Assembly (NCBI GenBank): GCA_023249725.1 | Contig: JAHFBZ010000002.1 | Span: 18,184-82,183 of the forward strand | Source: Methanobacteriaceae archaeon | GTDB taxonomy: Archaea; Methanobacteriota; Methanobacteria; Methanobacteriales; Methanobacteriaceae | DNA length: 64,000 bases | Direction: 5' to 3' | Shown: piece by piece, positions 43,830-52,974 of the stretch | How the letters are laid out: every line of letters begins with the position of its first letter | Position numbering within the stretch: position 1 is the first letter of the stretch | The notes under the pieces: model-generated | Database searches by the model: none | What the model saw: only the letters and a program-made list of their open reading frames with translations | What the model was told of the DNA's origin: nothing | Translations under genes and position numbers: made by a program

Positions 43830-44840
43830 TTGATAGAATTAATATTGCTCATCGGGGCCTTAATAGTTTCTTTAATAATCGTTATTAAATCCGCGGATGT
43901 TTTTGTGGATAACTTGGTGGAAATTGGAGCTGCACTGGGCATATCTCAAATTATTTTAGGGGTAACGGCATCAGCTATAGGCACGTCTCTTCCTGAATTT
44001 GGGTCAGCCATGATAGCTTCTCTATCCGGCAGTACTGACATTGGAGTGGGAGTGGTTATTGGATCCAATATATGGAACATAGCAGGTATTTTAGGGATTA
44101 CTGCAACTTTTGCCGGAGTCATTAAGACAGAATCAAGAGATCTTAAACGTGACGGTCTGGTAACATTAGGAACTGGTTTAATCCTCATATTTTTCATGTT
44201 CTTCGGTGATATTGGTAGAATTGCTTCAGTATTCATGATTTTATTATATTTGGTTTATCTATGGCGTTTAATAAAAGACCAAAAGAAATTTGATGCTGAA
44301 GAAAAAGTAAAAAAGGAAAAACTGGTGGAATTCGACTCTGAGAAGGAATTTGAATCAGAGACCAAAACTTCCAGAATGGCTTCTATAGATAAAAAGAAAC
44401 TGGCTTTAGTATGTGTAGGGCTGGGAGGATTAATTGTAGGGTGCAGAATTCTGGTTTACAGTGGGGTGGAACTGGCTAGGATTGCTGGAATTCCTGAAAT
44501 GATTATGGGACTTTTTACTCTGGCTATAGGGACCAGTATTCCTGAACTGGTAGTTACCTTTTCTTCGGCCATGAAAGGCCTTCACGAACTTTCTCTGGGT
44601 ACGGTTCTAGGTAGTAACACCTTCAATATTCTAATAGGTATCGGAATACCTGCTTTATTCATGTCTATTCCAGTTGAACCACTTTCAATGAGCTTTGATG
44701 CGCCATTCATGATATTCGTGACGGTTTTACTGATAGTCCTTATAAAAACCGGGGGAAATAAACTAAACCGTACCGGAGGATTAATTTTAATGGCAACCTA
44801 TATAACTTATGCAGTATTAAGACTATATGTATTAGCGTGA
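43830..44840 (+). CDS. Sodium/calcium exchanger family antiporter
   Basis: A CaCA-superfamily cation antiporter of 336 residues with about ten membrane helices in two homologous halves. Each half carries an alpha-repeat: [18 protein letters not shown] in the first and [15 protein letters not shown] in the second, with the ion-binding Glu in PEF/PEL. The halves are joined by a charged loop (about residues 150-195). The start is probably the TTG at 43830 behind GGTGATC; a GTG at 43815 is an alternative. The stop region overlaps the leader of the next UspA gene. Confidence 0.9.
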   Translation: MIELILLIGALIVSLIIVIKSADVFVDNLVEIGAALGISQIILGVTASAIGTSLPEFGSAMIASLSGSTDIGVGVVIGSNIWNIAGILGITATFAGVIKTESRDLKRDGLVTLGTGLILIFFMFFGDIGRIASVFMILLYLVYLWRLIKDQKKFDAEEKVKKEKLVEFDSEKEFESETKTSRMASIDKKKLALVCVGLGGLIVGCRILVYSGVELARIAGIPEMIMGLFTLAIGTSIPELVVTFSSAMKGLHELSLGTVLGSNTFNILIGIGIPALFMSIPVEPLSMSFDAPFMIFVTVLLIVLIKTGGNKLNRTGGLILMATYITYAVLRLYVLA

Positions 44841-44845
44841 TTAAA

Positions 44846-45277
44846 ATGTATGAGAAGATATTAGTAGCTACCATGGGTGAGTACATGGATGATCTTATTG
44901 AACACACCGTGGACTTATTGCATGGTAGAGATGCAGAAGTAATATGTGTATATGTTGTGGAAACATCTGTTCCATTTTTAACCCCTAAAAAAGTTAAAGA
45001 AATGATGGCTGAAGAGTTAACTGAAAGAGGAAAAGAAATACTGGTGGATATGGAAAAAGCGTTTACGGGACCAGATTATTCAAATATTAAGTTTAAAGGA
45101 TTAATGTTGGAGGGTAGCCCTGCAGATGAAATCGTTAAAACTGCTGAAAAAGAAAATGTAGATGTTATAGTAATGGGGACCGGGAAAAGTATTGTGGATA
45201 AGCATCTTTTAGGAAGCGTTTCTGAGAAAATTGTTCACCATGCCCCATGTACTATACATCTTGTTAGAACTGCTTAA
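44846..45277 (+). CDS. Universal stress protein UspA (copy 2)
   Basis: A 143-residue UspA protein that closely resembles the copy at 43336, sharing the GEY-D-L-EHT opening, the TSVPFLTP segment and the identical MGTGKSI(I/V)[11 protein letters not shown] loop. Its ribosome site GTGATT lies across the stop codon of the exchanger gene, so translation is coupled to the antiporter. The pairing suggests nucleotide-dependent control of the antiporter, an inference only. Confidence 0.88.
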   Translation: MYEKILVATMGEYMDDLIEHTVDLLHGRDAEVICVYVVETSVPFLTPKKVKEMMAEELTERGKEILVDMEKAFTGPDYSNIKFKGLMLEGSPADEIVKTAEKENVDVIVMGTGKSIVDKHLLGSVSEKIVHHAPCTIHLVRTA

Positions 45278-45559
45278 AAAATTATATACTACCATATTTC
45301 TTTATTTTTTATTTTTTTAGTCTCTCAAGGTTCATTTTAATATTATTTTAGATACTATGGATTTTGATTAAAAATATAATAATTTTTTAAATTGTTTTTG
45401 AAGATTATTTTCATAAAATTTATATTCTATTTAAATAGACTATTCATATTCAAAATATTTAATAAAAAAATTTCAGACTTTATCAATTTCTAAATTTAGT
45501 CAAATTTTAAATTTTAATTAATTTGAATTTTTATTCATGTAATTTTCGGGGGTATATAT

Positions 45560-47029
45560 TTGTCATTTTTAAAAAGAGTATTGGGATTAGGACCAAAGCC
45601 AGTATTGGCCAGAAGTAGATATATAACAATAGAAGACGCAAAAACGTCCCCATTTACAAAGAAAACTGTAGGTTCAGGATATTCTATGAAGCCGGATGTT
45701 TATTATATTGTGGCTTCTGTAGAACTAGGTAATACGACTACTAAATGTATATTAACTGCTACCAACCTGAATACCAGCCGTAGCTACTTACTGGATAAGA
45801 CCGTTAAAATGACCCGGGATATAAGGCCTCCGAAAAAAGGGGAAGAGGTTTTTGGATCTACTGTGTGGGGTGTGGAACTGACCCAGGAATCTGTTTCAGA
45901 TATGGTTAGAGATACTATATTAGAATCATTAAAACGATCAAAAGTTGACATAGAAAAAGATCTGGACTTTGTTGTACGATCTACTGGTGTAACTGCTGGT
46001 TTTGCATCTCCTCAAGAAGTGGGTAAACTTATTATTTCCTTGGCTAATGGATGTCTTGAAGCAGGAATTCCTCCTCGAAAAATGGCCCCTGCTCTTTCTA
46101 TTGACAGCTTCCCAGATAGATTAAAAGAATTCACACTATTGGAAAAGGTCATATTTGATGGGGCAGTGGTTAGTGTTATTCCTCCAACTGGAAAAGAGGT
46201 AGTGGCCAATGAAATGGAAGGGGAACTGGTTACTGCAGGTATAAAGCTTGGAGCTAAATGGACCAATGTTGATTTCAGAAACCCCTGTGTATCAATGGAC
46301 TTTGGGACAACATTAGCTGGAAGAATAGTAAATAATGATGAACCCTATGCCAAGACGGTGGGAAACTTCTGTGGTCTGGCAGGAGCAGTTTCTGATGCCA
46401 TAATTAGGGGTACTGAAAAAGTTGATAAAAGGGGAGGTGCTGCTTTAGATTTATATAATAAAGATATAATCAAAAAGGCGGATTGGAAAAAGTCACTGGC
46501 CTATGCAGAGAGAATTCATGAATTTGTGGACATTAGAAAGGTTCCTGAGGATAGAACTCGATTTGGAACGGTTCCTGTCGATCCTGCTGCAGCATATGAT
46601 GCTGGAACTACATTGATTGGATGTGATATAGGAACCAATGGGGACAAAATAGGTGAATTAACTAAAATTGGCCACGAAATATATGAAAATGATGGCATAC
46701 ACACTCTATTTGGAACTTTAGATTATGTGAGTGCATTGATTGTAAAAAGATTAGTGGATGAGGCATTTCAGGAAGGTGTTGTCCTGGAAGGATCTGTTCT
46801 GGGAGTTACTGGAAGAGCGGGAATCACCGGCCGAAAACCTGAATTAATACTGGATTATACTAAAGATAGATTTGAAGAATGTCTTTTTGTCTCAGATGCT
46901 CTGGCTATGGGCGCAGCAATTATGGCACGTTGTATGAATTCCATTGGTACCCCACATATTCCAATTGGTGGAAGACAAGGTGGGCCTTGTATACTGGGTC
47001 CTAGAAGGAAATTGCAGAATCAGAAATGA
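45560..47029 (+). CDS. mmp14: Methanogenesis marker protein 14
   Basis: A 489-residue methanogen-specific protein (marker 14) of unknown biochemical role. Segments such as ASVELGNTTTKCILTATNLNT (residues ~52-72), CVSMDFGTTLAGRIVN (around 245) and LIGCDIGTNGDKIGEL (about 353) look like the repeated phosphate-binding loops of the actin/hexokinase (ASKHA) ATPase fold. Related ASKHA ATPases reactivate corrinoid proteins, so a role near Mtr or Mcr reactivation is possible. The start is a TTG behind CGGGGG. It is preceded by a 282-bp AT-rich gap. Confidence 0.85.
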   Translation: MSFLKRVLGLGPKPVLARSRYITIEDAKTSPFTKKTVGSGYSMKPDVYYIVASVELGNTTTKCILTATNLNTSRSYLLDKTVKMTRDIRPPKKGEEVFGSTVWGVELTQESVSDMVRDTILESLKRSKVDIEKDLDFVVRSTGVTAGFASPQEVGKLIISLANGCLEAGIPPRKMAPALSIDSFPDRLKEFTLLEKVIFDGAVVSVIPPTGKEVVANEMEGELVTAGIKLGAKWTNVDFRNPCVSMDFGTTLAGRIVNNDEPYAKTVGNFCGLAGAVSDAIIRGTEKVDKRGGAALDLYNKDIIKKADWKKSLAYAERIHEFVDIRKVPEDRTRFGTVPVDPAAAYDAGTTLIGCDIGTNGDKIGELTKIGHEIYENDGIHTLFGTLDYVSALIVKRLVDEAFQEGVVLEGSVLGVTGRAGITGRKPELILDYTKDRFEECLFVSDALAMGAAIMARCMNSIGTPHIPIGGRQGGPCILGPRRKLQNQK

Positions 47030-47141
47030 GCTTAAGTTTGATGAGTAACTTTCTATTTTCAATTTTTTCATCTTTTCATCTTTTCTTATTTGTATATTTA
47101 CTTCCTTGAGATAAAATAAAGACATAATATCAGGTATTCTC

Positions 47142-47771
47142 ATGGCAATTGCTCTAGTTATGGCTGGTGGTAAAGGAACTCGCATGAAATTGGATTGTGA
47201 GAAACCCCTGGTGCAAGCTAATGGAAAATTTTTAATTGATTGTGTAATGGATAATTTGCAGGATTCTACTAATATAAACGATATTTTTATTGCTACTAGC
47301 CATCATGTTCCATTAACCGAAGAATATGCAATCAAAAAAGGATATAAAATAATTAAAACTCCTGGAGACGGATATTTAACTGACTTAAGTTTTTTATTAT
47401 CCTATTTCGAATCAAAAAATCCTGATGAAACCTTATTGACTATTGGCTCTGATATTCCCGGTGTGGATGGAGAATTAATAGATTTTATTCTAAACGAGTA
47501 CCGATTAAGATATAAAAAATCGCAAAAACCAGCTATGTGTGTAGCAGTTCCTATTGAAATTTTTGAAAAATATGATTTAGAACCTTCTATTGTTCTTGAA
47601 GGCATAGTACCCTCGGGAGTAAATATATTAAGGAGTATAAACAAGATACAAGATGAGGAAGTTTTGGAAGTTCCTAAAATCGAACTTGCCTTAAATATTA
47701 ATACTTGTAAAGACATAAAAGTCTTTGAAAAGTTTTTTGGTGATAATGATGGAAGAAAGGAAACTGATTAA
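47142..47771 (+). CDS. cobY: GTP:adenosylcobinamide-phosphate guanylyltransferase CobY
   Basis: Archaeal nucleotidyltransferase that activates adenosylcobinamide phosphate with GTP late in cobamide synthesis, supplying the corrinoid for MtrA. The 209-residue protein starts with the nucleotide-binding loop ALVMAGGKGTRM, has EKPLVQANGKFLID, and carries TIGSDIPGVDGELI with the metal-binding Asp. The length is typical for CobY. The downstream PRC-barrel gene overlaps its 3' end. Confidence 0.9.
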   Translation: MAIALVMAGGKGTRMKLDCEKPLVQANGKFLIDCVMDNLQDSTNINDIFIATSHHVPLTEEYAIKKGYKIIKTPGDGYLTDLSFLLSYFESKNPDETLLTIGSDIPGVDGELIDFILNEYRLRYKKSQKPAMCVAVPIEIFEKYDLEPSIVLEGIVPSGVNILRSINKIQDEEVLEVPKIELALNINTCKDIKVFEKFFGDNDGRKETD

Positions 47772-48015
47772 AGGGGAAGAAAAATTCTGGAGCGAAATTA
47801 AGGGATACCAGGTAGCTACTAGCAATGCAAGAATTTTAGGAGAGCTAGAAGAACTGGTGATTAATGATAAAACTGGAAAAATCACCGATGTTGTTATTAA
47901 AGTAGAAAAAGGCAGAAATGTCAATGTAAAAGGTTCTAAGAAGAAAGGAGACTTTTTACTGGTTCCGTTCGGTAAAGTTGAAAAAGTAGGCGAATTTATA
48001 ATAATTGCTGAATAA
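47749..48015 (+). CDS. PRC-barrel domain protein
   Basis: An 88-residue protein with a PRC-barrel fold: ARILGELEELVINDKTGKITDVVIKVEKG is the core beta-barrel sequence, ending in LLVPFGKVEKVGEFIIIAE. Such small PRC proteins in archaea bind RNA or proteins (one member is linked to cell division). The start at 47749 (or 47746) sits after GGTGAT and overlaps the end of cobY by 23 bp. A small AGGTG-TTTT-CACCT hairpin follows at 48035-48048. Confidence 0.8.
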   Translation: MEERKLIKGEEKFWSEIKGYQVATSNARILGELEELVINDKTGKITDVVIKVEKGRNVNVKGSKKKGDFLLVPFGKVEKVGEFIIIAE

Positions 48016-48365
48016 ACTCATTTTTCCCGTTAGTAGGTGTTTTCACCTTCTTCCTACCTTAATATTATATAATAAATTTAATTAATGACTATTTTATGAT
48101 TTAAATTTGATATAATTATTTAATATTTTAATTTTAAATTATTCTCTTTTAATAAATATTTTAAAATATTAATCTAACTTCATAACTTTTTAATTATTTT
48201 TCAATTAATCTAGTTTAATATTTTATCAGTTATTTTTATAAACAAATTTTTAAAATTACTTTTTGAGATTATTTAATTATTATTTAGCTTTATAACAAAA
48301 ATAAGATAATAAAAAGGAATAAAATAAAAAAAGGATTTAAGAAGTTTTTTTTGTTTTACTTGAAA
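48016..48365. other. AT-rich convergent intergenic region
   Basis: A 350-bp gap between the convergent PRC-barrel and sufB genes. It begins with a short hairpin AGGTG-TTTT-CACCT (48035-48048) that could help termination, and then is A/T-rich with T and A runs. No gene was recognised. Confidence 0.5.
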
Positions 48366-49598
48366 CTACATTCCCTGTAAACTAGCATCTAACATTCTTT
48401 TGGTTTCTGAGGCCAGTTCTGGTGGAAGACCAGTTATGTCCATGCTTAAGAATCCTCTTACAATCATGGATGCGGCTTCTTCTTCAGTTAAACCTCTAGA
48501 TGTTAAATAAAGAACCTCTTCTTCTGCTATTTTACCTACAGCTGCTTCGTGAGACATTTCAAGTTCAGTAGAACTACCTTCCAGTTCAGGAACAGCATAT
48601 ATCATGGAATCGTCAGATAATACCAGCCCATGACATTCTAAATGCCCTTTAACATTCTGGGTTCGGCCAGCTAAATGACCACGAGAGTAGATTTGGGACT
48701 GGTCTTTGGATACCGCACGTGAAATCATTTCGGCTTTACTTCCTTCACCTTCTAAAAGCACTCTTGATCCCATATCAAGTACTGAATCTTTTTGACCACC
48801 TAAAATGGACTGGAAGAGTACTTTTGAGTTGGTACCTGTACAATAGGCGGTAGGATAAGATTGTATGCTTCTAACTGGGCTGGTTAGGATATAATTACTG
48901 ATATATGTAGAGTCATCTCCCACCATTATTCCAGTACGAGGCCTTACATCTACCTGCTCGGCCCAATTGTGTACCATAGTAAAGGTGATTTTAGCTCCTT
49001 TTTTCAAGTAAAACTCAGACACACCCACGTGCAGGGCAGAACTTACGTCTTCCCCGGTAGCACAACCGGTAATAATGTGAAGTTCTGAGTTTTCTTCGGC
49101 AATTATCACGTTGTGTGCGGTTTGCATGACTTTCTCGTCACCAATGAACATACAGGCTTGCAGAGGGAAAACTTCTTTGGAACCAGGCAATGATCTTATG
49201 AAGTATCCACTTGGTCCTTCATTAGCTTCCCGAAGAGCGGTCTGGGCGGTGTATTTGTCAGTATCTGGAGCTACCGATTTCCACATGTAATCTTTTAACC
49301 AGTTGTATTTTTCCAGAGCAACATTCATACCCATTATTTCCACTGATTCAGAGCCACATGTACTGCAGACTCCTGTTTGATCCACCTGAATGAAAGTCCC
49401 GGATCGTTCCGATTCATTAGGATCCACTCCCACTTTGAGCAAAGTGTCCTGGACTTTTTTAGGAACTTCATTGGCCTTGGTCACTTGTTCATGTTCGCCG
49501 GCTTCTTCTTTTATGAACTTTTCCAGGTCAATGTCCTCACCGTAAAGGGCCTTTTTTTCCTTAGCCTTTTCAGCTTTTCCTAGTGTATCCCGCAACAT
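48366..49598 (-). CDS. sufB: SufB/SufD-family Fe-S assembly scaffold
   Basis: A 410-residue SufB/D-family protein of the minimal archaeal SufBC (SmsBC-like) Fe-S cluster assembly system. The C-terminal beta-helix carries RPRTGIMVGDDSTYISNYI, and the family-typical SRGLTEEEAASMIVRGFLS lies near the end. An internal CSTCGSES pair near residue 75 is an addition compared with bacterial SufB. The ATG at 49598 is preceded by AAAGGGTG. The start overlaps the 3' end of sufC by 19 bp. Confidence 0.9.
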   Translation of the reverse strand: MLRDTLGKAEKAKEKKALYGEDIDLEKFIKEEAGEHEQVTKANEVPKKVQDTLLKVGVDPNESERSGTFIQVDQTGVCSTCGSESVEIMGMNVALEKYNWLKDYMWKSVAPDTDKYTAQTALREANEGPSGYFIRSLPGSKEVFPLQACMFIGDEKVMQTAHNVIIAEENSELHIITGCATGEDVSSALHVGVSEFYLKKGAKITFTMVHNWAEQVDVRPRTGIMVGDDSTYISNYILTSPVRSIQSYPTAYCTGTNSKVLFQSILGGQKDSVLDMGSRVLLEGEGSKAEMISRAVSKDQSQIYSRGHLAGRTQNVKGHLECHGLVLSDDSMIYAVPELEGSSTELEMSHEAAVGKIAEEEVLYLTSRGLTEEEAASMIVRGFLSMDITGLPPELASETKRMLDASLQGM

Positions 49599-50350
49599 TG
49601 TACACACCCTTTGAATCCTTCTTTCCGAATGTCCTCTATAATTTCACTAGGGTTTCCAGAACAAGCAATTCTACCATCCATTAAAACATGAGCAGTGTCT
49701 GCATTTACAAAGTTAAGGATATAACCTAAGTGAGTAATTAAAAGACCAGAGTTTTTTCTAAGTCCAGGTTTCTTGTCCTTATCTAGCAATATGTTTATCT
49801 CTTCTGCCAGGAGTTCTACATTTTCAATGTCCACTCCAGAGTCAGGCTCATCAAACATGATAAAATCAGGTTTTTGAGCAAGAAGTTGTAATATTTCGGA
49901 TCTTTTAACTTCTCCACCAGAAAATCCTAAATTAACATCCCTATCCAGGAAATTTTCATCTAATTTCATCTTATAAGCCAGTTCAAGCATTTCGGGACTA
50001 AGTTCTTCATCATCAGGTTTTTGGCCACTTTCCACCTTTAAAAGGTCCATTAAACGGACTCCTCTAATGGCTGGAGGGTTTTGAAAGCTCACGCCAACAC
50101 CTTTTTTAACCCTTTCTGTAGTATTGAGATCGGTTATATTTTCTCCTTTGAATAGAATTTCTCCATTAGTAACCTTATATTTAGGAAATCCTAAAATTGT
50201 CATAAATAGAGTACTCTTTCCGGAACCATTGGGACCCAGTAAAACATGGGTTTCACCCTCGTCAATATATAAATCGATATCTTTTAGAACTTTTTTCCCA
50301 CTAACTTCAACTGCCAAGTCGTTTATTTCCAATAGCAGTTTAACCACCAC
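49580..50350 (-). CDS. sufC: SufC-family Fe-S assembly ATPase
   Basis: ABC-type ATPase partner of SufB, 256 residues. The Walker A motif is GPNGSGKST (about residues 39-47), the ABC signature LGFSGGEVKRSE, and Walker B PDFIMFDEPDSG, followed by the switch His in LLITHLG. The C-terminus CVQCCGIH is Cys-rich, an unusual addition. The start is uncertain: GTG codons at 50350/50347, or the TTG at 50332 behind GGTGGTGG. sufB follows with overlap. Confidence 0.92.
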   Translation of the reverse strand: MVVKLLLEINDLAVEVSGKKVLKDIDLYIDEGETHVLLGPNGSGKSTLFMTILGFPKYKVTNGEILFKGENITDLNTTERVKKGVGVSFQNPPAIRGVRLMDLLKVESGQKPDDEELSPEMLELAYKMKLDENFLDRDVNLGFSGGEVKRSEILQLLAQKPDFIMFDEPDSGVDIENVELLAEEINILLDKDKKPGLRKNSGLLITHLGYILNFVNADTAHVLMDGRIACSGNPSEIIEDIRKEGFKGCVQCCGIH

Positions 50351-50626
50351 CTTTTAATTTTCGATGAAATTCAATTAAATAGAATTCAACGATATATAGT
50401 ATGGAATAAGTTTAATAAATAAATATCATGAAAAAAGTTTAAATTCATCTTAAAAGCAAAAAATTAGAATGAAATTGAAAAAAATGATTATTTCGCATCA
50501 CGAAAATAGAAATTTTTATTTAATTAATTTCAAGACAAGTATTTAGCATATTTTTAAGATAATTTGTAATTATTATTTTATATATTTTAGACTTTAGGTT
50601 AATTTCAAATATATTTACGAATATTA

Positions 50627-51160
50627 TCATTTATCTATTTTAATTATTTTTTTTGAATTTATAGCATCGAATTGGCCTGTAATAAGACATTCCAACATGA
50701 ATAGCACTTTTTCTATTCCTGATTTTTGTCTCTCAAAAATTAGTGAGGATTCACATTTTCTTAAATCGGTGTGAACATCAGAAGTACTCAAAAGAATGTG
50801 TTTGTTATCACAGACAGCCAGGCCTCCTTTTCCTACACCTGCGGTGGTTCCCACACCTATATCTGATTTGCAAATTTTTTGTACGGACTTGGCCATTAAA
50901 ACAGCCATTTCAAGGTCTCCTTCTTGATCATAGATTTTTATATCATTAATGGTTTCTAAAGGTGCGGAGGGATTAAACCTTAAAACATTCTCAACTCCAT
51001 TAATGGTGGGTATAAACATCCCGGCCACTAATGACAAATTAAAATCTGAAGAATTCAGATTCCAAGTGTAATTTTGAGGATAACCTTGAGAAAATGCATG
51101 AATTTCTTGGGCCACTTTTCCGTGGGTGAAGCATTCTGCAGTTGCTATTTTTATTATCAT
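50627..51160 (-). CDS. hcgF: HcgF, FeGP cofactor biosynthesis protein (UPF0254)
   Basis: UPF0254-family protein HcgF of the [Fe]-hydrogenase cofactor pathway. It is reported to bind the guanylylpyridinol intermediate covalently through an N-terminal cysteine; the equivalent here is C10 in KIATAECFTHG. GVGTTAGVGKGGLAVCDN is another conserved segment. With the ATG at 51160 the length is 177 residues. No ribosome site is seen and the message may be leaderless; an in-frame ATG at 51199 is less likely. It is separated from hcgE by about 190 bp. Confidence 0.88.
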   Translation of the reverse strand: MIIKIATAECFTHGKVAQEIHAFSQGYPQNYTWNLNSSDFNLSLVAGMFIPTINGVENVLRFNPSAPLETINDIKIYDQEGDLEMAVLMAKSVQKICKSDIGVGTTAGVGKGGLAVCDNKHILLSTSDVHTDLRKCESSLIFERQKSGIEKVLFMLECLITGQFDAINSKKIIKIDK

Positions 51161-51351
51161 TATATTGGGATAGATTTTTAATCTATTTAATTTTTTCAAA
51201 AATAATAATAAAATTCATTCAAAATCTTTAAAAATAAAAATAATATAATTGAGAATGGCATAAAAATGAAATTAAAATTTAATTTAAGAAGAATAAGAAT
51301 GTTAATTGAAGGCTAATTAATTACATTCAATCAATTTAAATCAAATACAGA

Positions 51352-52002
51352 TTATTTTTCATTATTTTTCTTTTCCAGGAGTTTTAATACTTCTCTAGTT
51401 ATTACCGCAGAAATTTGATCTAAAGTGTAGGGGGTCACTGGCTCCCAATCTCTAATAAGCTTTCCAGTTCCTATTAAAAGGTGGTTTTCTGTTATTCCTT
51501 CGTTTTTTAGGAATTCTACAATGGGATTGTCATTTTCCAGCTCAGATATATCATTAACAATTATTTCTTCTTCGCCTATTCCAAAAACCCCAACAGTGCT
51601 GGTTGTTAAAGCACCACTGGCCCTAGCATGTTTGATAATTTCTGAAGTTGTTTTTAATGTGTCTCCTCCAGCAATTTCAATACAAACTACATCTCCTTTT
51701 ATCAATTCAATGTTTTCAGGACTTATGTCTTGGGTTATGGGAATTATTTCTTTATTGAATCCTGCACCGGCCAATCTTTTAATGAAATCAACTTTATATT
51801 CACCAATTTCAGCCCCATACATTCTAAAAATCAAATCATCGATTGAAATTTTTTGACCATCTATGGCATAAACTGTTTTTGGCCCACCTCTATGAGCTTG
51901 TATTAAGTTTAAAGCTGTTCGTAGCCCCAATCTTCCAAGGCCTACTAACGAAACTTCTCCTTTAGGAACTTTATTCTTTTCCAGTTTTGCAATGTCACTC
52001 AT
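51352..52002 (-). CDS. hcgE: HcgE, ThiF/E1-like FeGP cofactor protein
   Basis: A 216-residue Rossmann-fold protein resembling ubiquitin-activating (ThiF/E1-like) enzymes. In the Hcg pathway HcgE adenylylates the carboxylate of the guanylylpyridinol for transfer to HcgF. The nucleotide-binding loop is SLVGLGRLGLRTA (residues ~18-30) and the second strand is VYAIDGQKIS. AGGTG precedes the ATG. The identification rests on its place between hcgF and hcgD as well as the fold. Confidence 0.85.
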   Translation of the reverse strand: MSDIAKLEKNKVPKGEVSLVGLGRLGLRTALNLIQAHRGGPKTVYAIDGQKISIDDLIFRMYGAEIGEYKVDFIKRLAGAGFNKEIIPITQDISPENIELIKGDVVCIEIAGGDTLKTTSEIIKHARASGALTTSTVGVFGIGEEEIIVNDISELENDNPIVEFLKNEGITENHLLIGTGKLIRDWEPVTPYTLDQISAVITREVLKLLEKKNNEK

Positions 52003-52165
52003 TTTTACACCTATTATTCAATTTACTAAAATAATTTTATTTATAATTCCTTAATCAAATAATATATAACAATTGTTATTTTTTATAATACTTAACTTTT
52101 GGGAGTAATAATGTCAATGAATTAGCATATCTGTGAAATATTAATATTTAAATTATACTTTTGAA

Positions 52166-52966
52166 TTATTTATCTGAAATGAACTTAAATTTAGTATCCC
52201 ATGGAATTCCAGTATTAAAAACTTCAACTTCAATTCCTAAGTCCTTAATTAACCGGGCCAGATCATAAAGGCCAGGTATTTCACTAGCGTGATGATTCAC
52301 ATCAATTAAGTTTATTCCCAGTGCTTTGGCCATAATAGCTCCAGTATGGGTAAGATCTCCAGATATATAAACTTCAGCACCTCTATTGTGAGCTATTTTA
52401 ATAAAATTTGCATTGAGACCAAAACCAGAGACAACGGCTACTTTATTAATCTTCATTTGAGGATTATTTAGAAATTTGGATGTTTTAACTGATTTAATAC
52501 AATCTATATTCAATTTTTCCATAACCAGAGCTTCCAACTCTTCCAGAGAAATAGGTCCATTAAGAGGATTCCCCAATCTTCCTAGCCCTGTTTTAGGATC
52601 TAAGACATCTAAAACTTTTATTTCTAGAGTTTCTGCCAGTGAATCACAAGCACCCGGGGTTATTAAATCCCAGTTGGAATGAATGACATAGGTAGGAATC
52701 TCTGGTTTAATAATGGGAGGATGATGAGTTATCAACAAATCATAATCTTCATAATTAATTTTTAAATTACTTATTTTTGAATTGTTTAAATTATTGGAAA
52801 GGAATTTTAGCTCACATGAAGGAATATAATCCATTAAAACAAGAACATTTTTCACTTGAATATCATCTGGAGTTTCAGAACCGATAAAACCAACTTTATC
52901 TCCTTCTAATGCAATATCCAAAGGAATTATTTTTTCAATTTTCTGAAAAAGCTCTGCAGCATTCAT
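52166..52966 (-). CDS. hcgD: HcgD, Nif3-like dinuclear-metal protein
   Basis: A 266-residue Nif3/YbgI-family protein. In the hcg cluster HcgD is a dinuclear-iron protein thought to supply iron to the FeGP cofactor. The metal-binding residues are recognisable in LLITHHPPI (around residue 80), VIHSNWD and, near the C-terminus, VNHHASE. AGGAGAT precedes the ATG. hcgC ends eight bases upstream. Confidence 0.9.
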   Translation of the reverse strand: MNAAELFQKIEKIIPLDIALEGDKVGFIGSETPDDIQVKNVLVLMDYIPSCELKFLSNNLNNSKISNLKINYEDYDLLITHHPPIIKPEIPTYVIHSNWDLITPGACDSLAETLEIKVLDVLDPKTGLGRLGNPLNGPISLEELEALVMEKLNIDCIKSVKTSKFLNNPQMKINKVAVVSGFGLNANFIKIAHNRGAEVYISGDLTHTGAIMAKALGINLIDVNHHASEIPGLYDLARLIKDLGIEVEVFNTGIPWDTKFKFISDK

Positions 52967-52974
52967 ATTATCTC

